Shown here in pieces: positions 37,953 through 46,709 of a stretch of 64,000 bases of DNA. Location of the stretch: assembly GCF_000787695.1 (NCBI RefSeq), contig NZ_BBPH01000022.1, forward strand, positions 1 to 64,000. Reading direction: 5' to 3'. A program made the position numbers and the translations under genes. The notes under the pieces are model-generated. The model made no database searches. It was given only the letters and a program-made list of their open reading frames with translations, and was not told where the DNA came from. The first letter of the stretch is position 1; every line of letters begins with the position of its first letter. Source of the stretch: Paracoccus sp. PAMC 22219 (GTDB lineage: Bacteria > Pseudomonadota > Alphaproteobacteria > Rhodobacterales > Rhodobacteraceae).

Positions 37953-38150
37953 TCACTTGTCGTGATAGTAATCGTCGATTTCCTTGTCGGCCTGATCCTT
38001 GGTCCAGCCGTACTTTTCCTGCAGCTTGCCGGCAAGCTTGTCCTTGTTGCCGTCGATCTGATCCAACTCGTCGTCGGTCAACTCGCCCCATTTGACCTTG
38101 GTCGCGCCCTTTAGCTGCTTCCACTTGCCTTGGATAATATCCCAGTTCAT
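37953..38150 (-). CDS. CsbD family stress protein
   Basis: A 65-residue hydrophilic protein of the CsbD family, seen as stress-induced (sigma-B controlled in Bacillus) but of unknown mechanism. It starts MNWDIIQGKWKQLKG, the clear family signature, and ends in DYYHDK. GGAGA lies 7 bases ahead of ATG 38150. Stands between corA and a dehydrogenase gene, all in the same direction but spaced. Confidence 0.92.
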   Translation of the reverse strand: MNWDIIQGKWKQLKGATKVKWGELTDDELDQIDGNKDKLAGKLQEKYGWTKDQADKEIDDYYHDK

Positions 38151-38209
38151 GTCCGTCTCCTTTTCAGACATTCGCATGCAGGAATAACGTCCAAGGCCGC
38201 GACGGGTTC

Positions 38210-39157
38210 CTAGCCGACCGGGTCGGGCAAGGCGGCGCCGTCGATATGCGCCTGCAGGTTCGCCAGCGCGCGCAGGCCCATGCGGGTGCGCGTGTCGTCG
38301 GTGGCCGTCCCCAGATGCGGCAGCAGCGTGGCGTTGGGCGCGTCCAGCAACGCCTGCGGCACATGCGGTTCGCGCGCATAGACGTCCAGACCCGCGCCCG
38401 CGATGCGACCCGCCACCAGCGCGTCGATCAGCGCATCCTCGTCCACCACGTCACCGCGGGCGATGTTGACCAGCACACCGTCGGCACCCAACGCATCCAG
38501 CTCTGCCGCGCCGATCAGGCCGCGCGTCGCAGCACCCCCCGGCACCGCGATCACGGCAACGTTGCAGGCCGCCAGCATGGCGCGCAGGTCGGCGATCTGG
38601 CGCGCCGGAAAGTCCAGCCCCGTCACGGTCGACCGGTTGAAGAACACCACGTCCATCCCGAAACCCAGATGCGCGCGCCGGGCGATGGCCTGCCCGATCC
38701 GGCCCATGCCGACGATGCCCACGGTGCGGCCCGACATCTCCGATCCCAGCAGCTGCGTGGGGTTCCAGCCGGTCCATCCGCCCGCGCGCAGCAGGCGTTC
38801 GCCCTCGGACGCGCGGCGCAGCGTCATCAGCATCAGCGTCAGCGCGATATCGGCGGTGGCGTCAGTCACCACGTCGGGCGTGTTGGTGACCGCCACCCCG
38901 GCGGCGCGGGCGGCGGCGATGTCGATATGGTTGAACCCTGCACCGAAATTGGCCAGCAACCTGCAGCGCAGATCGCCCCGGAACGCATCGGCCCCGAAGG
39001 CATCGCCCAATGTCGGGATGATCGCGTCATAATCGCGCATCGCCTGCCCCGCCTGATCGACGGTGAGCGGCGTGTTGTCGTGGAATGTCGCGTCGCAGGC
39101 CGCGCGGATGGCGGCTGTGGCGCGGTCGGTCATCGGGCGGGTGACAAGGACTTTCAA
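38210..39157 (-). CDS. D-isomer-specific 2-hydroxyacid dehydrogenase (glyoxylate reductase-like)
   Basis: A 315-residue NAD(P)-dependent dehydrogenase that reduces 2-oxo acids such as glyoxylate or hydroxypyruvate. NADP-binding motif [13 protein letters not shown] near residue 151; catalytic Arg in [14 protein letters not shown], Glu in the following loop and His in LLPHLGTAT. The substrate loop [11 protein letters not shown] differs from the usual CPGGP pattern. The start is a TTG at 39157 whose last bases form the stop of the tRNA-binding protein gene, so it is coupled to it. Fourth gene of the 40794-38210 operon. Confidence 0.9.
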   Translation of the reverse strand: MKVLVTRPMTDRATAAIRAACDATFHDNTPLTVDQAGQAMRDYDAIIPTLGDAFGADAFRGDLRCRLLANFGAGFNHIDIAAARAAGVAVTNTPDVVTDATADIALTLMLMTLRRASEGERLLRAGGWTGWNPTQLLGSEMSGRTVGIVGMGRIGQAIARRAHLGFGMDVVFFNRSTVTGLDFPARQIADLRAMLAACNVAVIAVPGGAATRGLIGAAELDALGADGVLVNIARGDVVDEDALIDALVAGRIAGAGLDVYAREPHVPQALLDAPNATLLPHLGTATDDTRTRMGLRALANLQAHIDGAALPDPVG

Positions 39158-39483
39158 TACAGGCGGCCTCCGTTGGGGACGGGCAGGTCGGGGCGGATCA
39201 GCACCACATGGTCATCGGGGTCGGGCACGCCCAGGACCAGAACCTCGGACATGACGGGGCCGATCTGGCGCGGCGGAAAGTTCACGACGCACAGCACCTG
39301 CGTGCCGATCAGCGTTTCGGGGTCGTAATGCCGGGTGATCTGGGCCGACGATTTGCGCTCGCCCATCTCGCCCAGGTCCAGCCACAGTTTGATTGCAGGC
39401 TTGCGCGCTTCGGGAAAAGGTTCGGCGCGGGTGATGGTGGCGACGCGGATATCGACCTTGAGGAAATCGTCAAAGGTGATCAT
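39154..39483 (-). CDS. tRNA-binding domain protein (CsaA-like)
   Basis: A 109-residue OB-fold protein with the EMAP/CsaA-type tRNA-binding domain: [16 protein letters not shown] at the start, KLWLDLG, and [21 protein letters not shown]. CsaA proteins bind tRNA or act as chaperones for export; which role applies here is not known. The ATG at 39483 overlaps the proC stop, and its stop overlaps the TTG of the dehydrogenase gene, giving a tightly packed operon. Confidence 0.9.
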   Translation of the reverse strand: MITFDDFLKVDIRVATITRAEPFPEARKPAIKLWLDLGEMGERKSSAQITRHYDPETLIGTQVLCVVNFPPRQIGPVMSEVLVLGVPDPDDHVVLIRPDLPVPNGGRLY

Positions 39484-40289
39484 GCCCGCCCCAGTTCCCG
39501 CCCGCGTTCGGTGGCCGCGGCCACGGTGCGGACCATCAGGGGCGTCAGGCCCGTGTCGTCGTCCATCAGCACCGCCAGCCCCGCGGCGGTCGTGCCGTTG
39601 GGCGATGTCACGTTGCGGCGCAGCACGGCCGGATCCTCGTCCGCATGGACGGCCAGCGCGCCGGCCCCGGCCACGGTCATGCGCGCCAGCTCCAGCGACA
39701 GCGCGGGCGACAGGCCCTGCGCCTCTCCGGCGGCGGCCATCGCCTCGATCAGGTGGAACACATAGGCTGGGCCACTGCCCGACAGGCCGGTGACGGCGTC
39801 CATCTGGTCCTCGGCCTCCAGCCGGACCACGCGGCCCACGGCGCGCATCAGCGCCTCGGCCAGGTCCAGATGGGCGGGGGTCGCGGCACCGTTGCCGATC
39901 ATTGCGGAAATGCCCTGCCCGATGGCTGCAGGCGTGTTGGGCATCACGCGGATGACGGGCGCGCCGGGAAAGGCGGCCTCGAACGTGGCGATGGTCGTGC
40001 CCGCCGCGACAGAGATCACCAGGCTGCCCGACAGGTCCGGCATGGCAGACAGCGCGCCGCCCATCATCTGCGGCTTGACCGCCAGCACCACCACCGCCGG
40101 ATCGGCGGGCAGCCCCGCGTTCACGCGCAACCCGCGGTCCTGCCATTCCGGTGCCAGGTTCGGGTCGACGACCGTCACCGCCCCCGCATCCAGCCCGCGC
40201 GCCAGCCACCCCTGCAGCATCGCGCCGCCCATGCGGCCGCATCCCACCAGGACCAGTCCGCGCGCGTTGATATCGTCGAAATCGTTCAT
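39480..40289 (-). CDS. proC: Pyrroline-5-carboxylate reductase
   Basis: A 269-residue enzyme that reduces pyrroline-5-carboxylate to proline with NAD(P)H, the last step of proline synthesis. Seen: the Rossmann motif [15 protein letters not shown] near residue 12, [17 protein letters not shown] and the dimer domain with [12 protein letters not shown], all diagnostic. ATG 40289 is chosen; it lies 1 base after the stop of the YbjN gene. Length matches the family. Confidence 0.95.
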   Translation of the reverse strand: MNDFDDINARGLVLVGCGRMGGAMLQGWLARGLDAGAVTVVDPNLAPEWQDRGLRVNAGLPADPAVVVLAVKPQMMGGALSAMPDLSGSLVISVAAGTTIATFEAAFPGAPVIRVMPNTPAAIGQGISAMIGNGAATPAHLDLAEALMRAVGRVVRLEAEDQMDAVTGLSGSGPAYVFHLIEAMAAAGEAQGLSPALSLELARMTVAGAGALAVHADEDPAVLRRNVTSPNGTTAAGLAVLMDDDTGLTPLMVRTVAAATERGRELGRA

Positions 40290-40290
40290 G

Positions 40291-40794
40291 TCAGGCCCGT
40301 CCGTAGGTTTCGCCCAAGGCAATCTCCAACGCCGCCGCAGGCGAGGTACCGCCCCACCCGGCCAGCTGGAACGAGGGATAGAACCGCTCGCACGCGGCCA
40401 GCGCGGCGCCGATCATCCGGTCGACCTGTTCGGGCAGCGCGATCGCCTCGCCCGCCAGAACCAGCCCGTACCGCCAGACCATCTGCCGCTGTGGCGCGAC
40501 ATAAGTGAAGGCGCCGTCCCAGACCCGGTCATTGGTTAGGTTGATCGTCTGATAGATCGCGGGCATGCGTTCGGCGGGCGGATCCATGTCAAAGCTGCAG
40601 ATCAGCCGCAGCACCGCGTCGCGCGGCGACCATGCCAGCGTCAGCGCATAACGGCGCCACTGGCCGTCCACGTCCATGACGATCTGATCTTCGGCCAGGC
40701 GGTCGAAATCCCAGGCGTGATGGGTGGCGACGGCCTCGACGATGTCGATCGGGTGGATGTCGTCGATGCGCATGGAGGAATCGATCTGCGTCAT
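40291..40794 (-). CDS. YbjN domain protein
   Basis: A 167-residue cytosolic protein of the YbjN family, a fold shared with secretion chaperones. E. coli YbjN affects motility and surface structures when overexpressed, but the activity is not known. Seen: HPIDIVEAVATHHAWDFDRLAEDQI, AWSPRDAVLRLICSFDMD and the typical YGLVLAG strand. First gene of the YbjN-proC-tRNA-binding-dehydrogenase operon. Divergent from cobC across 178 bases. Confidence 0.9.
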   Translation of the reverse strand: MTQIDSSMRIDDIHPIDIVEAVATHHAWDFDRLAEDQIVMDVDGQWRRYALTLAWSPRDAVLRLICSFDMDPPAERMPAIYQTINLTNDRVWDGAFTYVAPQRQMVWRYGLVLAGEAIALPEQVDRMIGAALAACERFYPSFQLAGWGGTSPAAALEIALGETYGRA

Positions 40795-40869
40795 GGCCTG
40801 CCTGTGGCTGCGGTCTTGCGCCGCGGTTGTCCTTGGGTGGCCACACAACACCGGGGGTCGGTGGCCATG

Positions 40870-40965
40870 GCGCTTACAACATATCGTGGTCGGCTTTGCC
40901 ACTGGTGTAAAGTCCGAATTGCCCCCGCAGCGGTGGTGCCCTAGCAGGGACGGACAGGACCAAGG
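40870..40965 (+). promoter_or_regulatory. Possible cobalamin riboswitch core ahead of cobC
   Basis: The bases at 40901-40935 align with the conserved core of cobalamin riboswitches: a GGTG, AA, TCCG run, then TGCCCCCGC and AGCGGT. The 178-base space ahead of a cobalamin gene fits such an element. Missing or weak: the upstream AGGGAA segment and a clear B12 box downstream (only GGACAGGACC is seen). It is therefore either a degenerate or short form, or a chance match. Confidence 0.3.
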
Positions 40966-40972
40966 GGGCGGT

Positions 40973-41935
40973 ATGGCACGCGATCACGGCGGCAATCTGG
41001 ATGCGGCGCAGGCGCGTTTCGGGACGGGCGACTGGATTGACCTGTCCACCGGCATCAACCGCAGGCCATGGCCGGTCCCGCCGCTGTCGGACACGGCCTT
41101 TCGGGCGCTGCCGATGGCCGCGGCGGAACGGGCTCTGGTGCGGGTGGCGGCGGACTGGTTCGGCTGTGCGGACGATCATGTTCTGCCGATGGCCGGGGCC
41201 ACGGCGGCGATCCAGCTGGTGCCGCGCCTGCGGCCCGCGGGCCATGCGGCGGTGCTGACGCCCAGCTATAACGAACACGCGGCCAGCCTGACCGCCGCTG
41301 GATGGCGCGCCACCCCCGCCCCCGACCTGAACGCGATGGAGGTGGCCGACCTGGCCGTCGTCGTGAACCCGAACAATCCCGACGGGCGCGAATGGTCGCC
41401 CATGGCGCTGTCGGCGCTGGCGCGGCGGGTCGGCCTGCTGATCGTCGACGAAAGTTTCGCGGATGCCCGCCCCGACCTGTCGCTGGCCCCGGCCCTGCCA
41501 GCCAACGCGGTGGTGCTGCGCAGCTTTGGCAAGTTCTGGGGTCTGGCCGGGCTGCGGCTTGGCTTTGCGCTGGCCGACCCTGCCCTGCTGGCGCCGCTGC
41601 GCGAGGCCGCGGGCCCGTGGTCCGTCAGCGGCCCCGCGCTGGAGATCGCGACCGCCGCCATGGCCGACCGGGCCTGGGCCGACGACACCGTGACCTATCA
41701 CGCGGAGGCCGCGCTGAACCTGGACCGGCTGGCCGCGCGCGCGGGCTGGCAGCCCTTGGGCGGCACGCATCTGTTCCGCCTGTACGACACGCCCGACGCG
41801 CGGGCAGCCCAGGACGCCCTGGCCCGCGCCCATGTCTGGACGCGGCGCTTTCCCTATTCCGATCGCTGGCTGCGGCTTGGCATTCCCGGCAGCCGGGACG
41901 AATTCGCCCGCGTCAGGGACGCCCTGAACCCCTAG
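40973..41935 (+). CDS. cobC: Threonine-phosphate decarboxylase (cobalamin pathway)
   Basis: A 320-residue PLP-dependent class I/II aminotransferase-fold enzyme. Relatives (CobC/CobD) decarboxylate L-threonine O-3-phosphate to (R)-1-amino-2-propanol phosphate, which joins the corrin ring to the nucleotide loop. Seen: GGNLDAAQARFG and WIDLSTGIN at the start, NPNNPDG, IVDESFAD and the PLP Lys in SFGKFWGLAG near residue 185. It stands alone; other cob genes here are cobS and cobT at 25-28 kb. The stop shares CTAG with the PhnA-like gene. Confidence 0.88.
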   Translation: MARDHGGNLDAAQARFGTGDWIDLSTGINRRPWPVPPLSDTAFRALPMAAAERALVRVAADWFGCADDHVLPMAGATAAIQLVPRLRPAGHAAVLTPSYNEHAASLTAAGWRATPAPDLNAMEVADLAVVVNPNNPDGREWSPMALSALARRVGLLIVDESFADARPDLSLAPALPANAVVLRSFGKFWGLAGLRLGFALADPALLAPLREAAGPWSVSGPALEIATAAMADRAWADDTVTYHAEAALNLDRLAARAGWQPLGGTHLFRLYDTPDARAAQDALARAHVWTRRFPYSDRWLRLGIPGSRDEFARVRDALNP

Positions 41936-42228
41936 CGCTTGCGCAGGAATTCGGCGCGCAGCACCAGGCCCTTGATGCTGTCGTGGCGACAGTCGACCTC
42001 GGCCGGGTCGTCGGTCAGGCGGATGCTGCGGATCACGGTGCCCTGCTTGATCACGGTGCTGCTGCCCTTGACCTTCAGGTCCTTGATGACGACCACCTGG
42101 TCGCCGTCGGCCAGCGGGCTGCCCGCGCTGTCGCGCACGATGCCCCCGGAGGCGGCTTCGGCCGCGACATCGGCGGCGGGACGCCATTCGCCAGTGGCCT
42201 CGTCATAGACATAATCGTCGTCGGCCAT
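41932..42228 (-). CDS. PhnA-like (YjdM) protein
   Basis: A 98-residue protein with the PhnA C-terminal domain: PLADGDQVVVIKDLKVKGSSTVIKQGT, IRLTDDPAEVDC and GLVLRAEFLRK. The family was named from the phosphonate region but is not phosphonoacetate hydrolase; the function is unknown. The N-terminus (DDDYVYDEATGEWRPA) lacks the zinc-ribbon Cys residues found in longer relatives. ATG 42228 chosen for domain fit. Convergent overlap with cobC. Confidence 0.85.
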   Translation of the reverse strand: MADDDYVYDEATGEWRPAADVAAEAASGGIVRDSAGSPLADGDQVVVIKDLKVKGSSTVIKQGTVIRSIRLTDDPAEVDCRHDSIKGLVLRAEFLRKR

Positions 42229-42357
42229 GGTCTGCCCTTTCGCGGCTGGCGGCGCAGGGTGCCGCCCATCCGGCTTAGGGCGCGCGGGCGTGCCGCGCAA
42301 CCTCTGGCGCAGGGCGCGGGGTTTGGCCATGATGGGGACGCGAAAAGGATGCCCCCG

Positions 42358-42821
42358 ATGATGCGACTTGCCCTGTTCCTGACGATGCTGGCCACCCCCG
42401 CGCCTTGGCCGACGCGCCGCTGGTGGTGCTGGACCGCACGCAGCTGCCGTTCGACCTGGGGCCGGGGAACCCCGCCAACAGCCCGGCGCGGGCGGGCAAC
42501 GCGCCCCATGCGGCGTGGAATTCCGCCGGCAACACTGCCAACGCGCCGACCGCACCGGGCAACCGCCCCACTGATCGCGTGAACGAGGGGCGGGTGATCT
42601 TCACCTCCGACGGGTCGGTGGTGGGCTATTACGCGCCGAACGCAGTGGGGGTGCTGAACCTGTTCGACACCCAGGGCCGGCGCATCGCCTATCGCCCGGC
42701 GCGGGGCACGAAAAGCCTGTTCACCGTTCAGGGCGCCTGGTGCGGCACGGTCGACGGGCTGCGCGACGGCGGCTTGGTGCTGGCCGTCACGGCGGATTGC
42801 GCGCGCCAGTTCATGCGCTGA
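42358..42821 (+). CDS. Exported Asn/Pro/Ala-rich protein, probable frameshift in signal peptide
   Basis: A secreted or periplasmic protein I do not recognise. ATG 42358/42361 begins a signal-peptide core (MMRLALFLTMLATPA), but the frame breaks near 42400-42406; one added base joins it to ALADAPLVVLDRTQLPFDLG, a sensible cleavage site and mature start. The mature chain has a low-complexity stretch of GNxxNxP-like units (NPANSP, AGNAPHA, AGNTANAP, GNRP), then a compact domain with two Cys (WCGTV, DCARQ). About 153 residues after repair. As sequenced, only 42405-42821 (138 residues) is open. Confidence 0.65.
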
Positions 42822-42875
42822 CACGGCATCGTCACAATCCCGCCCTAGACCGCAGCAAAGCCATCGGAGACGCAG

Positions 42876-43778
42876 ATGAACGACTACAAGGACTGGCTGC
42901 AGGCAGAGCTGCAGGAGACCCTGGACGAGGATATCGAGCTGGAGATGGAGGACGCCGCCCTGTCGGCCGAGATCCGGCGCATCTATCGCAGCCACCATCC
43001 CGACCAGATGGACCGCAAGCGCTATTTCCAGGAACTGCTCCGCCTGCAATCCGAACTGATCCGCCTGCAGGACTGGGTCAGCCACAACAACGAACGCGTC
43101 GTCGTGCTGTTCGAGGGCCGCGACAGTGCCGGCAAGGGCGGCGCCATCAAGCGTATCACGCAGCGGCTGAACCCGCGCGTGGCCCGTGTCGTGGCCCTGC
43201 CCGCTCCGTCCGACCGGGAAAAGACGCAATGGTATTTCCAGCGCTATGTCCCGCACCTGCCCGCGGGCGGAGAGATCGTGCTGTTCGACCGCAGCTGGTA
43301 CAACCGCGCAGGCGTGGAACGCGTGATGGGTTTCGCGACCGAGGATCAGGTCGAGCAGTTCTTTCAGGACGTGCCGGAGTTCGAACGCATGCTGGTGCGG
43401 TCGGGCATCCGGCTGGTGAAATACTGGTTCTCGATCACCGACGAAGAACAGCAGATGCGGTTCCAGATGCGCATCCACGACCCGCTGAAGCAGTGGAAGC
43501 TGTCGCCCATGGACCTGCAGTCCCGCATCCGGTGGGAGGCCTATACCAAGGCCAAGGAGGACATGTTCGAGCGCACCAACATCCCCGAGGCGCCGTGGTA
43601 CATCGTGCCCGGCAACGACAAGAAGCGCGCCCGCCTGAACTGCATCGACCACCTTCTGGGGCTGATCCCCTATGGCGACGTGGACCACGAACAGATCACG
43701 TTGCCCGACCGGGTCTTCAACCCCGATTATGAACGCGACGCCGTCCCGCGAGAGCTGTATGTTCCGCAGAAATACTGA
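42876..43778 (+). CDS. ppk2: Polyphosphate kinase 2
   Basis: A 300-residue P-loop kinase of the PPK2 family, which transfers phosphate between polyphosphate and nucleoside di- or monophosphates. Walker A GRDSAGKGGAIKRI lies near residue 81, Walker B FDRSWYNRAGVERVMGF near residue 144; IPEAPWYIVPGNDKKRARLN is the typical C-terminal lid. Length and motifs fit class I, which in Rhizobiales makes ADP/ATP or GDP/GTP. First gene of a probable unit with PhzF, DUF1330 and TerB. ATG 42876 preceded by CGGAGACG. Confidence 0.95.
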   Translation: MNDYKDWLQAELQETLDEDIELEMEDAALSAEIRRIYRSHHPDQMDRKRYFQELLRLQSELIRLQDWVSHNNERVVVLFEGRDSAGKGGAIKRITQRLNPRVARVVALPAPSDREKTQWYFQRYVPHLPAGGEIVLFDRSWYNRAGVERVMGFATEDQVEQFFQDVPEFERMLVRSGIRLVKYWFSITDEEQQMRFQMRIHDPLKQWKLSPMDLQSRIRWEAYTKAKEDMFERTNIPEAPWYIVPGNDKKRARLNCIDHLLGLIPYGDVDHEQITLPDRVFNPDYERDAVPRELYVPQKY

Positions 43779-43795
43779 TGCCTCCGGGGGCCTTG

Positions 43796-44653
43796 ATGCT
43801 GGAATACCATGTCTATGACGTCTTCACCGATCGGCCGTTCTCGGGCAATCCGCTGGCCGTGGTGATGGGGGCGGACGCGTTGAGCACGCGGCAGATGCAG
43901 ACCATCGCCCGCCAGTTCAACCTGTCCGAGACAATCTTCGTCATGGCCCCGCGGGACCCCGCCCATCGCGCGCGTGTCCGCATCTTCCTGCCCTTGGCAG
44001 AGATCCCCTTTGCGGGTCACCCGACCATCGGCTGCGCGCTGCACCTGTCGGCGGGCGACGGCGATCTGGTGCTGGAGGAGGAGGCGGGGCTGGTCCCGGT
44101 GACCATTCGCGACGGCTTGGCGGAATTCGCGGCCCCGGTGCTGCCGCAGTTGGGCGACGCGGTCGCGGTCGATCTGGCCGCAGCCGGGCTGGGCCTGCGC
44201 GCGGATCAGATCGGCTTTGGCGATCATCGCCCGGTCGTGGCCCATGCGGGGCCCGCGTTCATCTTTGTCCCGCTGCGCGACACGCAGGCGCTGGCCGATG
44301 CCCGCCCGACCGGCGCGGGGTTCGAGGCGCTGACCGCCGATATCGGCAAGGTCTATGCCTATGCCCCCGATGGCGCGGGGTTCCGCGCGCGCATGTTCGC
44401 ACCCGCAAACGGCGTCCCCGAAGACCCCGCCACCGGATCGGCGACCGCCACCCTTGCCGCTCCCCTGCTGACCGCGGGCGTTCTGCCCGACGGAGAGACC
44501 CGCCTGTGCCTGCGCCAGGGGGTCGAGATGGGGCGCCCGTCGGACCTGGGCCTGCGCATCACCGTGCGGGATGGCGCGCTGGCGCAGGTCTGCGTGTCGG
44601 GCCGCGCCGTTCCCGTGGCCCAGGGCCGCATCCGCATTCCGGAGGAGACATGA
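43796..44653 (+). CDS. PhzF family isomerase-like protein
   Basis: A 285-residue protein of the PhzF/DapF-fold family (isomerase/epimerase type; PhzF itself acts in phenazine synthesis). Seen: YHVYDVFTDRPFSGNPLAVV at the start, ARQFNLSETIFV with the catalytic Glu, RIFLPLAEIPFAGHPTIG, and GVPEDPATGSATATLA. No phenazine genes accompany it, so the substrate is unknown. ATG 43796 is chosen; ATG 43778 overlapping the ppk2 stop would add six residues. The stop overlaps the DUF1330 ATG. Confidence 0.9.
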   Translation: MLEYHVYDVFTDRPFSGNPLAVVMGADALSTRQMQTIARQFNLSETIFVMAPRDPAHRARVRIFLPLAEIPFAGHPTIGCALHLSAGDGDLVLEEEAGLVPVTIRDGLAEFAAPVLPQLGDAVAVDLAAAGLGLRADQIGFGDHRPVVAHAGPAFIFVPLRDTQALADARPTGAGFEALTADIGKVYAYAPDGAGFRARMFAPANGVPEDPATGSATATLAAPLLTAGVLPDGETRLCLRQGVEMGRPSDLGLRITVRDGALAQVCVSGRAVPVAQGRIRIPEET

Positions 44654-44943
44654 CCAAGGCCTATTGGATCGCCCATGTGACCATCGACGACGCCGACGCC
44701 TATGACGCCTATCGCCGGGCCAATGCCGCGCCCTTTGCCGAATTCGGGGCGCGGTTCCTGGTCCGCGGCGGCGCGCAGCAGGTGGTCGAGGGGCAGGCCC
44801 GCCCCCGCAGCGTGGTGATCGAGTTTCCGTCGCTGGAGGCCGCGCAGGCCTGCTACGACAGTCCCGGCTATCAGGCGGCCAAGGCGCTGCGCGAGCCGGT
44901 CTCTGCCGCAGATGTGATCATCGTCGAGGGCTGGCCCGGCTAG
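44650..44943 (+). CDS. DUF1330 domain protein
   Basis: A 97-residue protein of the DUF1330 family, a dimeric ferredoxin-like (DABB-type) fold of unknown activity. Seen: AYWIAHVTIDDADAYDAYRRA and the diagnostic FLVRGG, VVIEFPSLEAAQACYDSPGYQAAKALR. Its ATG overlaps the PhzF stop as ATGA, so translation is coupled. Confidence 0.92.
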   Translation: MTKAYWIAHVTIDDADAYDAYRRANAAPFAEFGARFLVRGGAQQVVEGQARPRSVVIEFPSLEAAQACYDSPGYQAAKALREPVSAADVIIVEGWPG

Positions 44944-44975
44944 ACCCCTGCGCCGCGGGCGGGCATCCTGAGCGG

Positions 44976-45425
44976 ATGTTCATGGACCTTCTGACACGCC
45001 TGATGGGCGACACCGCCGGCCCGATCGACAGCGGCGACGCCGAACTGGCGATCGCCGCCCTTCTGGTGCGCGTCGCGCGCGCCGACGATCATTACGATCA
45101 GGCCGAACGCGACCGGATCGAACAGGTCCTGTCCCGCCGCGGCCTGACCGCGCCCGAAGCCGCCGCCCGTCGCGCGCAGGCCGAGGCGCTGGAGGCCGAG
45201 GCCAGCGACACGGTGCGCTTTACCCGCCAGATCAAGGACCGCATCGCGCTGGAGGATCGCCGCGCCGTGCTGGCCGGCCTGTGGGAAGTGGCCTTGGCCG
45301 ACCACAACCGCGGCGCGGACGAGGACAGCCTGATCCGCCTGGTCTCCAGCCTGCTGGGCATGACCGACCGCGAATCGGCCCAGATCCGTCAGCAGGTGCT
45401 GGCCCGGATGGGTCTAGAACCCTAG
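44976..45425 (+). CDS. TerB family protein
   Basis: A 149-residue all-helical protein with a TerB-like domain, named from tellurite resistance but mostly uncharacterised. An acidic metal-binding pattern (ADDHYDQAERDRIEQVL) is followed by repeats of helices with LEDRRAVLAGLWEVALADH. It runs in the same direction as ppk2-PhzF-DUF1330, 32 bases further. The 3' end overlaps the convergent oxidoreductase gene by 12 bases. A TerC gene lies far away at 62.7 kb. Confidence 0.85.
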   Translation: MFMDLLTRLMGDTAGPIDSGDAELAIAALLVRVARADDHYDQAERDRIEQVLSRRGLTAPEAAARRAQAEALEAEASDTVRFTRQIKDRIALEDRRAVLAGLWEVALADHNRGADEDSLIRLVSSLLGMTDRESAQIRQQVLARMGLEP

Positions 45426-46709
45426 ACGGTCGCGCAGCCCGAACCACGCCATCCCCGCCACCAGCAGTGGCTTGCGCAAGCCCGCGCCGCCCGGAAATGG
45501 CCGCGTGGGCACGGCGGCCATCGCGTCGAACCGGTCGGCCTGGCCCGCGACGGCCTCGGCCATCAGCCGCCCCGCCAGCGTGGCCATCGCCACGCCGTGC
45601 CCCGAATAGCCGCTGGCCGATAGGCAGTTCGGCGCAGGTCGGGCGAAACACGGCATGCGGTTCATCGTGATCGCTAGCGTCCCGCCCCAGGCATGGGTCA
45701 GGGGCACGTCGCGCAGCTGCGGATAGACCGACAGCAGATGCGGCCGCACCACCGCCGCGATGTCGCGCGGAAAGCGATAGGTCACCGTTTCCCCACCGCC
45801 AAAGACCAGCCGCCGTTCATCGTCCAGCCGCCAATAGTTCACCACGAACTTGGTGTCCGCCGCCGCGATGCGGTCCGGCAGGATCGTGGGGTGGTCGTCC
45901 AGCGGCGGGGTCGCGACGATGTAGTTGTTGATGGGCATCACCCGCGCGGCGACCCCCCGGTCCAGATCGCCCAGATAGCCGTTGCAGGCCAGGATGACGT
46001 GATCGGCCCGCAGCACGCCCTGATCGGTGCGGATCGTGCTGGGCGCGCCGTGGGTCAGGCCGGTGACCTGGCTGCGTTCATGGATCACCGCGCCAGCATC
46101 CCGCGCCAGCCGCGCCATGCCAAGCGTCAGCGCCAGCGGCTGCACATGCCCCGCCCCCCGGTCCAGATCGCCGCCGACATAGGCCGCACTGCCAAGCGCC
46201 GCAGCCAGCCCGTCACGGTCCAGCGCGGTGACCTGCGCGTAATCGTAATGCCGCGCCAGATGGTCGGCGATGTGGCGGGCATGATCGACCTCTGACGCCG
46301 TGCGGCAGGCATGGGCGATGCCGTCCCGCACCGGCACGCCCGCCTCCGCCGCGATGGCGCGGACGACGGCCTTGGCCTCCTCGGCCAGATCCCACAGGCG
46401 GCGAGCCACGTCGGGACCGAGGTTCGCCTCCAGCCAGTCGACCTCCTGCCGCTGGCCGGACCCGATCTGGCCGCCGTTGCGGCCCGACGCGCCGAAACCC
46501 ACGCGCTGCGCCTCCAGCACCGTCACCGACAGACCCCGCCGCGCCAGATGCAGCGCCGCCGACAGGCCGGTATAGCCCGCCCCGATAACCGCGACATCCG
46601 CCCGCGCCTCGCCCTGCATGGGCGGCAGGTCGGGCTGCGGCCCGCACTGGTCGGCATAAAGGCTGGGCGGATAGACGCCGGGCCGGTCGTTCAGATGCAG
46701 CAGGTTCAT
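45414..46709 (-). CDS. FAD-dependent amine oxidase (PuuB-like)
   Basis: A 431-residue flavoprotein of the D-amino-acid oxidase fold. FAD motif VAVIGAGYTGLSAALHLARRG lies near residue 38; GFGASGRNGGQIGSGQR is typical of gamma-glutamylputrescine oxidases (PuuB/YcjA-type). C-terminal GGGETVTYRFP and GYSGHGVAMA are also family features. It begins on the stop of the glutamine synthetase-like gene (ATGA), so it should oxidise the gamma-glutamylated amine made by that enzyme. Substrate (putrescine or another amine) is an inference. Confidence 0.88.
   Translation of the reverse strand: MNLLHLNDRPGVYPPSLYADQCGPQPDLPPMQGEARADVAVIGAGYTGLSAALHLARRGLSVTVLEAQRVGFGASGRNGGQIGSGQRQEVDWLEANLGPDVARRLWDLAEEAKAVVRAIAAEAGVPVRDGIAHACRTASEVDHARHIADHLARHYDYAQVTALDRDGLAAALGSAAYVGGDLDRGAGHVQPLALTLGMARLARDAGAVIHERSQVTGLTHGAPSTIRTDQGVLRADHVILACNGYLGDLDRGVAARVMPINNYIVATPPLDDHPTILPDRIAAADTKFVVNYWRLDDERRLVFGGGETVTYRFPRDIAAVVRPHLLSVYPQLRDVPLTHAWGGTLAITMNRMPCFARPAPNCLSASGYSGHGVAMATLAGRLMAEAVAGQADRFDAMAAVPTRPFPGGAGLRKPLLVAGMAWFGLRDRLGF

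Noticed and set aside
42405-42821. Short cytosolic protein starting MADAPLVVLD
   Set aside because: That ATG is internal: a signal-peptide-like run lies directly upstream in the neighbouring frame and joins with one added base, so the exported version is preferred.
43778-45425. Phenazine or tellurite-resistance island suggested by PhzF and TerB names
   Set aside because: No other phenazine or ter genes are adjacent; both families are mostly general, uncharacterised proteins.
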